Source: Lentibacter algarum
GTDB taxonomy: Bacteria; Pseudomonadota; Alphaproteobacteria; Rhodobacterales; Rhodobacteraceae
DNA: 64,000 nucleotides
NCBI RefSeq assembly: GCF_040580765.1
Contig: NZ_CP158687.1
Location: forward strand, 1,674,001 to 1,738,000
Direction of reading: 5' to 3'
A program made the translations under genes and the position numbers. A model generated the notes under the pieces. That model had not been told where the DNA came from, made no database searches, and was given only the letters and a program-made list of their open reading frames with translations. Each line of letters starts with the position of its first letter. Position 1 is the first letter of the stretch. Shown here piece by piece: positions 18,329-26,882 of this stretch.

Positions 18329-19723
18329 TTATTTGGTGATGATCTCAGGTCCCATCAGCAAGGTCGGCAACCATGTCGAAATGGCTGGGATATAAGTGAC
18401 CATGATAAGGAAGATGAAAAGAACGCCCGTGAACGGGAGTGCCGCTTTCACCACCCGCATCATTGACATACCCGCGACCCCAGAGGTCACAAACAAGTTG
18501 AGCCCCACTGGTGGTGTGATCATCCCGATTTCCATGTTCACAACCATGATGATCCCGAGATGAATCGGGTCGATCCCCAATTCGATCGCGATCGGAAACA
18601 CCAGCGGTGCGACGATGATCAGGAGGCCTGACGGCTCCATGAACTGGCCACCAATGAGCAGGATCACGTTGACGATCACAAGGAACATGATCGGCCCAAG
18701 GCCCGCATCGAGCATCGCCGAGGCGATTTTCTGCGGAATTTGCTCATCTGTCAGGACATGCTTCAGGATCAGCGCGTTGGCGATGATAAACATCAGCGTA
18801 ATCGTGAGCTTGCCTGCGTCCAGCAGTGTGTTGCGCGTATCAACATGAAAGAAGGCCGTCACAAGCGCCTTAGGCTTTTCAAGAAGCGTAAGGTTGCGAT
18901 GCCCGTCCTTGCCTGCAAGCGGACCGATGTCACGATAGATAAACACCGCTGCGATAAAGGAATAGACCGCCGCAACAGCCGCCGCCTCTGTGGGCGTGAA
19001 GATCGCCCCTGTCAGGCCCGGAACACCGTAGATACCCACCATGATGATGATGATCAGAAGCAGACCCCAGAAGGCATCGCCAAAGCTGCGGGCCACTTCA
19101 CCCCAGCCGAGCCATTCGCCCTTGGGCATGTTGCGGATGCGCGCCATGATATAGATCGTGATCATGAGCATAAGCCCCGCCATGATCCCAGGGATAACGC
19201 CAGCAAGGAACATACGGCCCACCGAAACATCAGTCGCTGAGGCATAAACCACCATAACGATAGAGGGTGGAATAAGGATACCGAGTGTCCCCGCGTTGGC
19301 GATCACACCTGCGGCGAAGTCCTTGGTGTAGCCCGCTTCACGCATCGCTGCGATAACGATTGTCCCGATGGCGACCACTGTCGCGGGCGAAGAGCCAGAG
19401 AGCGCCGCAAACATCATACAGGCAAAAACGCCCGCAATCGCAAGACCGCCTCGCAGGTGACCCACACAGGCGATGGAGAAGCGGATGATCCGCTTGGCGA
19501 CACCACCTGTCGACATAAACGAAGACGCGAGAATGAAGAACGGGATCGCGAGCAGCGTGTAATGCCCAGCCATTGCCTGAAACAACGACTGCGCCACAGA
19601 GGCAAGCGACGTATCACTCAAGACCAGAAGGAAAACCACCGAGCTGACGCCGAGCGAAACGGCAATCGGCACGCCGATCAGCATCAGGCCGATAATCAGG
19701 CCAAAAAGAATTGCAACTTCCAT
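18329..19723 (-). CDS. dctM: TRAP transporter large permease subunit (DctM)
   Basis: This 464-residue polytopic membrane protein is of the DctM/SiaM family, the translocating subunit of a tripartite ATP-independent transporter driven by the sodium or proton gradient. It has about 12 hydrophobic segments, the family motif GSSPATVVAIGTIVIAAM and GVIANAGTLGILIPPSI, and a C-terminal MITPPVGLNLFV. It follows dctQ with a 3-bp gap and dctP further upstream, forming the complete three-part system. The adjacent dctBD pair suggests C4-dicarboxylate uptake. Confidence 0.93.
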   Translation of the reverse strand: MEVAILFGLIIGLMLIGVPIAVSLGVSSVVFLLVLSDTSLASVAQSLFQAMAGHYTLLAIPFFILASSFMSTGGVAKRIIRFSIACVGHLRGGLAIAGVFACMMFAALSGSSPATVVAIGTIVIAAMREAGYTKDFAAGVIANAGTLGILIPPSIVMVVYASATDVSVGRMFLAGVIPGIMAGLMLMITIYIMARIRNMPKGEWLGWGEVARSFGDAFWGLLLIIIIMVGIYGVPGLTGAIFTPTEAAAVAAVYSFIAAVFIYRDIGPLAGKDGHRNLTLLEKPKALVTAFFHVDTRNTLLDAGKLTITLMFIIANALILKHVLTDEQIPQKIASAMLDAGLGPIMFLVIVNVILLIGGQFMEPSGLLIIVAPLVFPIAIELGIDPIHLGIIMVVNMEIGMITPPVGLNLFVTSGVAGMSMMRVVKAALPFTGVLFIFLIMVTYIPAISTWLPTLLMGPEIITK

Positions 19724-19726
19724 AAA

Positions 19727-20425
19727 TCAGTCCCCCTGCCCGTGGGCGCGGCGCGCGTCTTCAACGGCGTCCTCGGCCTCATGGCTCACAATCAGGCTCG
19801 TGGCCTCGCCCGTCCACACCCGCACCGTCGCCTGAATAAAACGGAACAGCATCAGAGCCATGCCAAACGGCAGGATCACATAGGGAATGAAGCGTGGCAG
19901 TTTTTCATATTCCTCGCCCTCGTTCATCAAAGGCTCCAGAAACCGTAGGATCTCGGGCAGCGGGATATCCTCCACACCATACCAAGCGCGATAAGAGGTT
20001 GCGCGCATCTCTTCAAAGCCCGTCGGGAACCAGCGACCTGTCGTTTGCGGCAGGTTGGCAAAGTTAGCCCAGTAATCCCAAGCACCTTTGAGCAGCAAGA
20101 AGGCGTAGCCTATGCAGATCGCTCCCACGACCAAAGCCAAGACTTTGCGCACGCGCGCGGAAAAAAGGTTGATTACTGTATCCACGCCAAGGTTCGAGGT
20201 GGTTTTGATTGCGTAAGACACCCCAAAGAGCACCAGCCACGCAAACAGAAATGTCACCGTCTCAAGAACCCAGATCATGCTGGTATTGAAGAGGTAGCGC
20301 AAAACAACGTTGATGAAGGTCAGAAGCGTCATCATGCCGAGAATAAAGGCGATAATGGTTTCTTCCAGTTCGTTGACGAAACGACCCACCGGTCCCTTTG
20401 CCTTATAGCCATGAGCCATAGTCAT
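19727..20425 (-). CDS. dctQ: TRAP transporter small permease subunit (DctQ)
   Basis: This 232-residue membrane protein has four predicted membrane segments and the DctQ signature (FINVVLRYLFNTSMIWVLE). It pairs with DctM to form the membrane part of the transporter. It is longer than a minimal DctQ because of an inserted segment between helices 3 and 4 (about 110-165), a feature of one TRAP subgroup. Two close ATG codons (20425 and 20419) could start it; AGGAG spacing favours 20419. It lies between dctP and dctM. Confidence 0.88.
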   Translation of the reverse strand: MTMAHGYKAKGPVGRFVNELEETIIAFILGMMTLLTFINVVLRYLFNTSMIWVLETVTFLFAWLVLFGVSYAIKTTSNLGVDTVINLFSARVRKVLALVVGAICIGYAFLLLKGAWDYWANFANLPQTTGRWFPTGFEEMRATSYRAWYGVEDIPLPEILRFLEPLMNEGEEYEKLPRFIPYVILPFGMALMLFRFIQATVRVWTGEATSLIVSHEAEDAVEDARRAHGQGD

Positions 20426-20455
20426 TCGCTCCTATGATAGAGGAAAGAGTAGCGC

Positions 20456-20487
20456 GCAGGCCCAGCCGTCTGTTGGGCCGGGCCTGC
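20456..20487 (-). terminator. Stem-loop between dctP and dctQ (attenuator or mRNA stabiliser)
   Basis: A perfect 8-bp G/C-rich stem GCAGGCCC/GGGCCTGC (20456-20463 with 20480-20487) lies in the 84-bp gap after dctP and is not followed by a T-run. Similar hairpins after binding-protein genes keep the binding protein more abundant than the permease; here that role is inferred. Confidence 0.6.
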
Positions 20488-20509
20488 GTCTTTCGGTCAA
20501 ATGCGAAGC

Positions 20510-21511
20510 TTAGAACTGCGCGTTGATCGCTTGGGCCGCGTCGATGTTTTCTTGGCCAACATCGTCTTTGAACTGACCCCAAACTGGCATCATTGCATCA
20601 ACCCAAGCCTGACGGCTTGCCGCGTCAAGCTCGCGGATTGTTGTGCCTGCGTCCAGAATGGCTTGGCGGGCGTCGCCGTCCACTTTGCCAACAGCAGCGT
20701 TACGCTCGGTGCTGACTTCGTTGAGGATCGTTGCGAGTTGTGTGCGCATGTCCTCATCGAGGCTATCCCACCAGTCCGTTCCAACAACGACCATGTAGTC
20801 GATGATGCCGTGGTTGGTTTCTGTGATGCCGTCCTGAACTTCGAAGAACTTCTGGCCGTAGATGTTTGACCATGTGTTCTCTTGTCCGTCTACAACGCCA
20901 GTTTGCAGCGCACCGTACACTTCAGAGAAGGCCATAGGCTGCGGGCTCACGCCAATCGCTTCCATTTGCGCCTTGATCACGTCTGATGGCTGCACGCGGA
21001 ACTTGAGGCCAGCGGCATCTGTTGGCAGGTTGAGTGGCTTGTTGGCCGACATCTGCTTCATGCCGTTGTGCCAGAACTCAAGACCGAGAAGACCACGACG
21101 TGTCATCGAAGCTTTCATCGCTTGGCCAGTGTCCGAGCTTTGGAATGCGTCTACAGCGTTGATGTTCTTGAACATGAACGGCAAGTCGAAGATGCGGAAT
21201 TGCTTGGTGAACTGCTCAAATTTTGACAGGCTTGGTGCCGCCATCTGAACATCGCCCTGCAGCATCGCTTCCAGAACTTGGTCATCATCATAGAGCGTTG
21301 AGTTCGGGAAGACTTCCATGCAGGCCTTGCCGTTCATCTCAGTGTTGATGCGCTCTTGCAGAAGCGAGGCGGCAATACCCTTTGGGTGCTTGTCTGTGTT
21401 TGTAACGTGGCTGAATTTGATAACCATTTCGCCATCGTCGCATGCCGCTGAAACAGCGCCAGCTGAGACTGTGAGCGACAAAGCCGTCAGAGTTGTTGTG
21501 ATAAATTTCAT
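20510..21511 (-). CDS. dctP: TRAP transporter periplasmic solute-binding protein (DctP)
   Basis: This 333-residue periplasmic protein is of the DctP/SiaP family. Signal peptide 1-23 ends in VSA-A; the start at 21511 follows GGGAGGAG, whereas an ATG at 21598 would disrupt the signal. Family features are IKFSHVTNTDKHPKG, the conserved arginine in LKFRVQPSDV (ligand carboxylate) and VDGQENTWSNIYGQKFFEVQ. The conserved arginine fits a carboxylic-acid ligand, and the nearby dctBD genes point to C4-dicarboxylates. It is first in the dctPQM operon, downstream of two DctD-type palindromes. Confidence 0.93.
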   Translation of the reverse strand: MKFITTTLTALSLTVSAGAVSAACDDGEMVIKFSHVTNTDKHPKGIAASLLQERINTEMNGKACMEVFPNSTLYDDDQVLEAMLQGDVQMAAPSLSKFEQFTKQFRIFDLPFMFKNINAVDAFQSSDTGQAMKASMTRRGLLGLEFWHNGMKQMSANKPLNLPTDAAGLKFRVQPSDVIKAQMEAIGVSPQPMAFSEVYGALQTGVVDGQENTWSNIYGQKFFEVQDGITETNHGIIDYMVVVGTDWWDSLDEDMRTQLATILNEVSTERNAAVGKVDGDARQAILDAGTTIRELDAASRQAWVDAMMPVWGQFKDDVGQENIDAAQAINAQF

Positions 21512-21570
21512 AGATATCTCCTCCCAGAGTTCAGAATCACTTCGCCTGCACTCCCATACAGGCGGATGAG

Positions 21571-21584
21571 CAATCTTTCGCCAC
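21571..21584 (-). promoter_or_regulatory. Imperfect sigma-54-like promoter upstream of dctP
   Basis: On the minus strand TGGCGAAAGATTGC resembles a -24/-12 element, but the GG and GC are 9 bp apart rather than the strict 10. It lies 60 bp before the dctP start, between the gene and the two palindromes. Weak by itself. Confidence 0.3.
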
Positions 21585-21656
21585 TCTGCCTTGCCCACGC
21601 AAGATTGAGATTTTTTGACGTAATTTCAGAGTCTTAAAATTGCGCCTATGCTTTGC

Positions 21657-21707
21657 TGTGCGAAATTTCGCACAACCCAACAATACAAACGTGCGATAAA
21701 CCGCACA
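21657..21707. promoter_or_regulatory. Tandem DctD-type operator palindromes upstream of dctP
   Basis: An exact 18-bp palindrome TGTGCGAAATTTCGCACA (21657-21674) is followed by a related 18-mer CGTGCGATAAACCGCACA (21690-21707), with centres 33 bp apart, about three helical turns. The pattern is like the paired upstream activating sites of rhizobial dctA. It sits about 150-200 bp upstream of dctP and about 80 bp past the 3' end of dctD, and is probably the DctD binding region. Confidence 0.7.
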
Positions 21708-21787
21708 GTTTCAGATTTTCTTTTTCGTCGAATACTTCGAGATCGAGCCCAAAGGCGCGCCTCGATGTGCACAGCGTTCCAAGCCGT

Positions 21788-23017
21788 TCAGCGGCGGTAA
21801 TCGTCTGGCTTAATGTCATAGCGCGCGAGCTTGTCGTAAAACGTCTTGCGCGGCAGCTTTAGCGCTTCGGCAGCGGCGCTGGCTTTGCCATTTTGCCGCC
21901 CAAGAGCTGCAATCAGAAGCGAGCGTTCGACCCGCGCCATCTGCTCCGCAAGCCCCAGATCGCCCGCATTCCCGACCGTATCTGCCATCCCAAGCACAAA
22001 GCGCATCGCGGCGCTCATAAGCGAGCGGGTATTGCCAGGCCAGTCCTGAGCCATCAACGCCGAAAGTGTATCTGGTGAAATTTCGGGGCTCACAAGGCCC
22101 GCTTGCTCAGCCGCTTGGCGCACATAATGTTGGAATATAACAGGGATATCCTCGGGCCGTTCGCTGAGGGCAGGAATGCGCAAGCTCATCCCCTCAAGGC
22201 GATAGAACAGCTCCGCATTGAAGCGCCCTGCCTCAACGACCTCTTGCAAGTCACCAGAACACCCCGCGATCAAACGCGTCGCCAGTCCCGCATCGAGCCG
22301 CTCCGCCATGGAATATTGCAGGCTTGCCGGCAATGTATCGATCTCATCCAGAAACAACGTCCCTTCTGCCGCATCGTGAAGTGCGGCTTCAAACCCTGCC
22401 ACATCCAGCGCTGACGATTGACGGCGCACAAAAGGCCCTCCACGACGGCGCGAACTCAAATGCACCACCTCGGCGACTTTTGCGATTCCTGCACCTCGCG
22501 GCCCTGTCACAAGCGCCTCAACATCAAGCCGTGCGAGCTTGCGCACCCTGCTGCGCAAATCCTCGGCTTTTTGAGACGTCCCAAAAATCATCCGCGCGGC
22601 AGCGTCTCCCGCCAGCGCCTCAGCCTTCAAAGCGCGGTTTTCCAGAACAAGCGCTCTTGTCGTCAATGCACGGCGCAGCACGGCCAGCAAAGCCTCTGGC
22701 GCACAGGGCTTTTCAAGAAAGTCAAACGCGCCCTCGCCCATCGCCTTCACGGCCATCGGGATGTCACCCTCCCCAGTCAGCAAAATCACAGGCAGTTCAG
22801 GATCCACGCCTCGCGCATGCGCCAAGAGGTGAAAGCCATCGCGTCCGGGCATGCGCATATCTGAAAGCACAGCTCCGTCAAACTCGGCGCTGATATGATC
22901 TTTGGCTTCAATAAACGAGCCCGCCAAAACAGGCCGAAGCCCCTCCAACTCAAGCGTCTGTGCAAGAGCGTCGCGCACCGCGCGATCATCATCCACAATC
23001 AGAACTATCTTGCTCAT
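21788..23017 (-). CDS. dctD: DctD-like response regulator with degenerate AAA+ domain
   Basis: This 409-residue regulator has a receiver domain (1-115, phospho-acceptor Asp53 in LSDMRMPG), an NtrC-type AAA+ domain (about 145-330) and a Fis-type helix-turn-helix (about 365-405, GKASAAAEALKLPRKTFYDKL). The AAA+ domain is unusual. Where Walker A should read GESGTGKE it reads GPRGAGIAK, so the lysine is lost or displaced, and the whole segment carrying ELFGHEKGAFTGA is absent (PFVRRQSSALDVAGFEAALHDAAEGTLFLDEI runs straight on). Walker B and arginine-finger-like positions remain. It overlaps dctB by 4 bp (ATGA) and probably controls dctPQM. Confidence 0.88.
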   Translation of the reverse strand: MSKIVLIVDDDRAVRDALAQTLELEGLRPVLAGSFIEAKDHISAEFDGAVLSDMRMPGRDGFHLLAHARGVDPELPVILLTGEGDIPMAVKAMGEGAFDFLEKPCAPEALLAVLRRALTTRALVLENRALKAEALAGDAAARMIFGTSQKAEDLRSRVRKLARLDVEALVTGPRGAGIAKVAEVVHLSSRRRGGPFVRRQSSALDVAGFEAALHDAAEGTLFLDEIDTLPASLQYSMAERLDAGLATRLIAGCSGDLQEVVEAGRFNAELFYRLEGMSLRIPALSERPEDIPVIFQHYVRQAAEQAGLVSPEISPDTLSALMAQDWPGNTRSLMSAAMRFVLGMADTVGNAGDLGLAEQMARVERSLLIAALGRQNGKASAAAEALKLPRKTFYDKLARYDIKPDDYRR

Positions 23018-24738
23018 ACCGAACTCTCCTCGCGCCAACGTTCCAGCTCGACAGTAAAGACAGCGCCTCGCGCGCCTTCTGTCATGCTCGCATTGCGCCC
23101 TGTAATCTTGCCACCAAAGCTTTCTATCAAACCATAAGAGATCGACAGGCCAAGCCCCATCCCCTCGGCACTGCCCACAGCTTTTGTGGAGTAAAACGGT
23201 TCAAATATCTTCTCAGGGTCCGTGATCCCTGGCCCTGTATCGCGCACATCCACCATCAGGCGCTCGCCCGCATGGCAGCGAATTCGGATAGTCTTCTCCC
23301 CCGCCTGCCCCTGCATCGCATCTGCGGCATTGGTGATCAGATTGACAAAGACCTGCCCCAACCTGACCTCGCCCGCTTTGACATAGTAGGGTGTTTTAGG
23401 CGCCGTCCAGTCCATCGTAACGCCCGCCTCGGCGAGACGCGTCTCAGTCAAATCCACAGCCGAGTTGATCACGTTGCCCAGCTCGATCCGCCCCATTGGC
23501 TCCCTTTCATTGCGCGCAAAGGCCCTGAGATTCTTGATGATCCGCGCCGCTCGTGCGCTGAGAGCAGAAATGCGCTTGAGGTTGTCCTCGGCCACATCGC
23601 GCTTACCCTGCGCCAAAAAGCGCACACCGTTTTCAGCGAACTGCCCAATCGCCATGAGCGGCTGGTTCAGCTCATGACTGATCCCCGCACTCATCTGCCC
23701 CAAGGCACTCAGCTTGCCCGCTTGCACAAGGTCAGCCTGCGCGCGGCGCAACTCGCCTGTACGGGCCTCAACCCGCGCTTCAAGCTGACGGTTGGCCGAA
23801 AGAAGCGTGCGCCGCCGCTCTGTAACCAAAAACAGGATCGCTCCAAAAGCCACCAAGACCGCCGCCACGACCAAGGCCTGCAACCCAGCAAGCCGCTCCG
23901 CAGGCGCGACATCCACAAGCGCCTCGGCCCGCATCGCCATCACGGGCATCTCTTTTGTAAGATGCAGCGCGCGGCGCGGAATATACGGCCCAAGAGCCAG
24001 CTCCCATATTTCCTCGCCGCCCTGCAAGCTCTGAACAATCCGGCCCTCAGCACCGTCCTGTAGCACCAGTCCCGCATCTTCGGCCCGCACTTCAGCAAAA
24101 ACAAGTTCGGAGCGGTTTGCCATAAAGACACGCCCATCAACGTTGGTGAAAAAGACAGCAGGCGAGCTTGAGCGCCAGCCGTATTCCAGCTCATCAATAT
24201 CCACGACCACAAGCAACATCGCCCGCACACGCCCGTCACGGCCAAAATCAGGCGCCGCATAGAAATAGGCCCGCCGCGCGCCAGCTTGGCCCTGCACAAT
24301 CCCGTGCCCTGTGCCAAGCGCGCCCTGCGCGGCACGCGCGCGCCAGGGCCCCTCAAGCGCCTCAGCTCCCAGAGTTTCTCCAGCCTGAGCCAGCAACACT
24401 CCTTCGCGGCTCACGTAAGCGAGCGCCAACGCCCCTGTCTTATCCGCAGCGCTGCGCAAGAAATCCTCCGCAGCCTCGCGTCTCAGGGCCTCTCCCGCGC
24501 CCGCGCCTGTCAAGGCTTCAAGACTGGGATGATCGGCCATCATGACTGCAAGCTCTTGATAGCGCTGGAGACGCGTCGCAAAGCGATCACCCGCCAAAGC
24601 AAGGTCTGCTTGCCCGCGCGCTTTAAGCTGCTCCATAGCCTGTGCCAGCCCGTAGCGATACACCCCGAAACTCACAGCCAGAACCAGCGCCAAAAATGCG
24701 CCCCATAGCCCCAACCTGATCAGAATACTTTGCCTCAT
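23014..24738 (-). CDS. dctB: DctB-like sensor histidine kinase
   Basis: This 574-residue membrane sensor has two membrane segments (about 8-28 and 284-305) that enclose a periplasmic double-PAS/Cache-like sensing domain, then a coiled coil and the HisKA domain with His355 in AGISHELNQPLMAIGQ. The HATPase domain shows N-box NLITNAADAM, G1 DTGPGI and the G2 GMGLGLSIS. It is the partner kinase of the downstream, overlapping dctD and probably senses C4-dicarboxylates. Length and layout match DctB. Confidence 0.93.
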   Translation of the reverse strand: MRQSILIRLGLWGAFLALVLAVSFGVYRYGLAQAMEQLKARGQADLALAGDRFATRLQRYQELAVMMADHPSLEALTGAGAGEALRREAAEDFLRSAADKTGALALAYVSREGVLLAQAGETLGAEALEGPWRARAAQGALGTGHGIVQGQAGARRAYFYAAPDFGRDGRVRAMLLVVVDIDELEYGWRSSSPAVFFTNVDGRVFMANRSELVFAEVRAEDAGLVLQDGAEGRIVQSLQGGEEIWELALGPYIPRRALHLTKEMPVMAMRAEALVDVAPAERLAGLQALVVAAVLVAFGAILFLVTERRRTLLSANRQLEARVEARTGELRRAQADLVQAGKLSALGQMSAGISHELNQPLMAIGQFAENGVRFLAQGKRDVAEDNLKRISALSARAARIIKNLRAFARNEREPMGRIELGNVINSAVDLTETRLAEAGVTMDWTAPKTPYYVKAGEVRLGQVFVNLITNAADAMQGQAGEKTIRIRCHAGERLMVDVRDTGPGITDPEKIFEPFYSTKAVGSAEGMGLGLSISYGLIESFGGKITGRNASMTEGARGAVFTVELERWREESSV

Positions 24739-24820
24739 GGGCCCTGCATAGCCTCTGCTCTGGCTCTTGCAAAGCCTCTAGCCGTCAGCGCCGGCCACCA
24801 ACCTCAAAAGACAGCTTGGC

Positions 24821-24866
24821 CTTTCACTCTCTCGAAATATCACTGGGGTGCGGGGCTGACCCCCGC
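24821..24866 (+). repeat. Dispersed intergenic repeat with hairpin (copy 2)
   Basis: The core CTTTCACTCTCTCGAAATAT continues as CACTGGGG and is followed by the hairpin GCGGGG/CCCCGC (24850-24855 with 24861-24866). It lies between the dctB start and the lrp stop. Unlike most copies it is not just after a gene reading in the same direction. Confidence 0.6.
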
Positions 24867-24895
24867 GGCATCACTCATGCGCAGGATCGTCCCGC

Positions 24896-25357
24896 TTAGA
24901 GAGGCAGCATCGTTGTGTGCTTGATCTCTTCCATCGACAAAAGCGCTGTGACATTGTGGATTTTCACTTCCGAAATCAGTGCCTGATAGAAGACATCATA
25001 CGCGCGCGCATTGGGGACACGCACTTTCAGGATGTAGTCGATATCCCCTGCCAAGCGGTGTGCTTCCATCACTTCTGGCCGCTCGTGCAGTGCCCGCAAG
25101 AACGCATCCTGCCAATGCTTCTCATGTTCGCTCGTACGAATGAGAACAAAGAAACAAGCTTCAAGCCCAAGCGCCTCGGCATCCAGAAGCACGGTCTGCT
25201 GGCGGATCACACCGCTCTCTTTCATTTTGCGAATCCGGTTCCAGACAGGCGTCTTTGAGCTGCCCACTTGCGTGGCAATCTCATCCAAAGACTGCGCTCC
25301 GTCGCGTTGCAGCTCTGCCAGAATTTTCCGATCCAGCTCATCCAGACGAACAGACAT
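24896..25357 (-). CDS. Lrp/AsnC-family transcriptional regulator
   Basis: This 153-residue regulator has an N-terminal winged helix-turn-helix (about 5-60: LDRKILAELQRDGAQSLDEIATQVG, SKTPVWNRIRKMKESGVI) and a C-terminal RAM/AsnC ligand-binding domain (70-145: HRLAGDIDYILKVRVPNARAYDVFYQ). It is divergently transcribed from the cysG operon across 136 bp, a layout that usually means control of the adjacent operon, so it may regulate sulfite reduction genes. The effector is unknown. Confidence 0.92.
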   Translation of the reverse strand: MSVRLDELDRKILAELQRDGAQSLDEIATQVGSSKTPVWNRIRKMKESGVIRQQTVLLDAEALGLEACFFVLIRTSEHEKHWQDAFLRALHERPEVMEAHRLAGDIDYILKVRVPNARAYDVFYQALISEVKIHNVTALLSMEEIKHTTMLPL

Positions 25358-25400
25358 TCCCGCTTCCTTCTCAAATCCAAACGCTCATCATGCTTGCTGC

Positions 25401-25428
25401 GCAAATTGAAACACATGTCCTTATTTGC
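25401..25428. promoter_or_regulatory. Candidate operator in the lrp-cysG divergent region
   Basis: An inverted repeat GCAAAT/ATTTGC (25401-25406 with 25423-25428, centred at 25414.5) lies midway between the divergent starts. A second small repeat GGAA-CAAT-TTCC is at 25450-25461. Either could be a binding site for the Lrp-type protein; imperfect. Confidence 0.35.
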
Positions 25429-25493
25429 AGCAGCTACTGGCGTCATATTGGAACAATTTCCTATATTCAAGCGGAACGTTAAGGATGAACGCC

Positions 25494-26882
25494 ATGCAAC
25501 ATTACCCTGTTTTTCTCAACACACGCGCTGCACGCATTATACTTTCAGGTGGCGGCGAGGCGGCGTTGGCCAAGCTGCGTTTGCTTATGAAAACCGAAGC
25601 CAATTTGCATGTCTTTGCGCCAGACGCGGCACCCGAAATCATCGACTGGGCAAACGCAGGCGCACTCACACTTCATCGTCGGGCTCTCAAAGCGGAAGAT
25701 GTCGCAGGCGCGGCGCTCGTTTATGCAGCCGATGAGGCCGAGGCCAGAGACAGCGAGACCGCAACTCTTGCCCACAGCGCCCGCGTCTTACTCAACATTG
25801 TCGATAATCTTGAAGGCAGTGACTTTATCACGCCCGCAATTGTAGATCGTGACCCCGTCACCATCGCCATTGGTACAGAAGGCGCGGCCCCCGTGCTCGC
25901 CCGCCAGATCAAAGCCGATCTTGAAGCGCGCCTGCCGTCCTCACTCGGTGCGCTGGCACGGATCGGCAAGGCCTTCCGCCACGCTGCCGACACCCTGCCG
26001 ATGGGCCGGGCCCGTCGCGCCTTCTGGTCAGAGTATTACACCAAGACTGGTCCAGCCAGTATCTCCAAGGGCGAAGCGGCGACCAAAGCCGCGCTTGACA
26101 CCCTGTTGGCGCAGCACCTCACCGAAGCGCCTGCCGAGGGCCATGTCGTATTTGCGGGCGCGGGCCCCGGAGACCCCGAGCTGCTCACACTCAAGGCCCG
26201 CCGCGCGCTGCATGAAGCGGATGTGGTGATCTATGATCGCCTTGTTTCTCCCGCTATTCTGGAGCTTGCGCGCCGTGAGGCGCTTATGCTCTCGGCAGGC
26301 AAAGAGGGCTTTGGCGCTGCCATGTCACAAGCTGATATCAATGCGCTCATTGTCAAACACGCAAGCGCGGGCGTGCAGGTTCTGCGCCTCAAGGGCGGGG
26401 ATCCTGCTGTCTTTGCGCGTTTGGATGAAGAGATTGAGGCCTGCGAAGCGCATGACATTGCCTTCAGCATTATCCCAGGAATCACAGCAGCGTCGGCCTC
26501 GGCTGCGGCCTTGGGCCAAAGCCTCACCAAACGGGGCCGCAACACCGAGGCCCGCCTTGTGACAGGGCATGACATGCAGGGATATGCCGATCAGGACTGG
26601 AAGAGCCTCGCGCGCGCAGGCGAAGTCGCTGCCATCTATATGGGCAAGCGCGCCGCGCGGTTCATTCAAGGCCGCCTGCTGATGCATGGCGCTGCGGCAA
26701 ACACGCCCGTCAGCCTTGTGGAGAACGCGAGCCTGCCCAACCAACGCATCGTTGCCACCACACTCGGCCAATTGCCAAACGCTTTGGCAGAGGCCGCGCT
26801 CACAGGCCCTGCGCTTACGCTTCTGGGCCTTGCCCCAAGAGACGCAGTGGCCCCCACTCTCAAACAGGAGGTCGCACAATGA
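25494..26882 (+). CDS. cysG: Siroheme synthase CysG (uroporphyrinogen-III methyltransferase/precorrin-2 dehydrogenase/ferrochelatase)
   Basis: This 462-residue fused enzyme makes siroheme, the cofactor of sulfite reductase. Residues 1-205 form the NAD-dependent dehydrogenase/ferrochelatase module (FLNTRAARIILSGGGEAALAKLRLL; FITPAIVDRDPVTIAIGTEGAAPVLARQIK), and residues 220-455 the SAM-dependent methyltransferase (VVFAGAGPGDPELLTLKARRAL, VLRLKGGDPAVFARLDEE, IIPGITAASASAAALG). The start at 25494 sits 9 nt after AAGG; an ATG at 25485 would overlap the ribosome site. It is first in the operon cysG-DUF2849-cysI-cysH-DUF934 and overlaps the next gene by 4 bp. Confidence 0.95.
   Translation: MQHYPVFLNTRAARIILSGGGEAALAKLRLLMKTEANLHVFAPDAAPEIIDWANAGALTLHRRALKAEDVAGAALVYAADEAEARDSETATLAHSARVLLNIVDNLEGSDFITPAIVDRDPVTIAIGTEGAAPVLARQIKADLEARLPSSLGALARIGKAFRHAADTLPMGRARRAFWSEYYTKTGPASISKGEAATKAALDTLLAQHLTEAPAEGHVVFAGAGPGDPELLTLKARRALHEADVVIYDRLVSPAILELARREALMLSAGKEGFGAAMSQADINALIVKHASAGVQVLRLKGGDPAVFARLDEEIEACEAHDIAFSIIPGITAASASAAALGQSLTKRGRNTEARLVTGHDMQGYADQDWKSLARAGEVAAIYMGKRAARFIQGRLLMHGAAANTPVSLVENASLPNQRIVATTLGQLPNALAEAALTGPALTLLGLAPRDAVAPTLKQEVAQ

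Noticed and set aside
21571..21584. A genuine sigma-54 promoter for dctP
   Set aside because: The GG-GC spacing is 9 bp rather than the strict 10, and the regulator lacks GAFTGA; kept only as a weak candidate.
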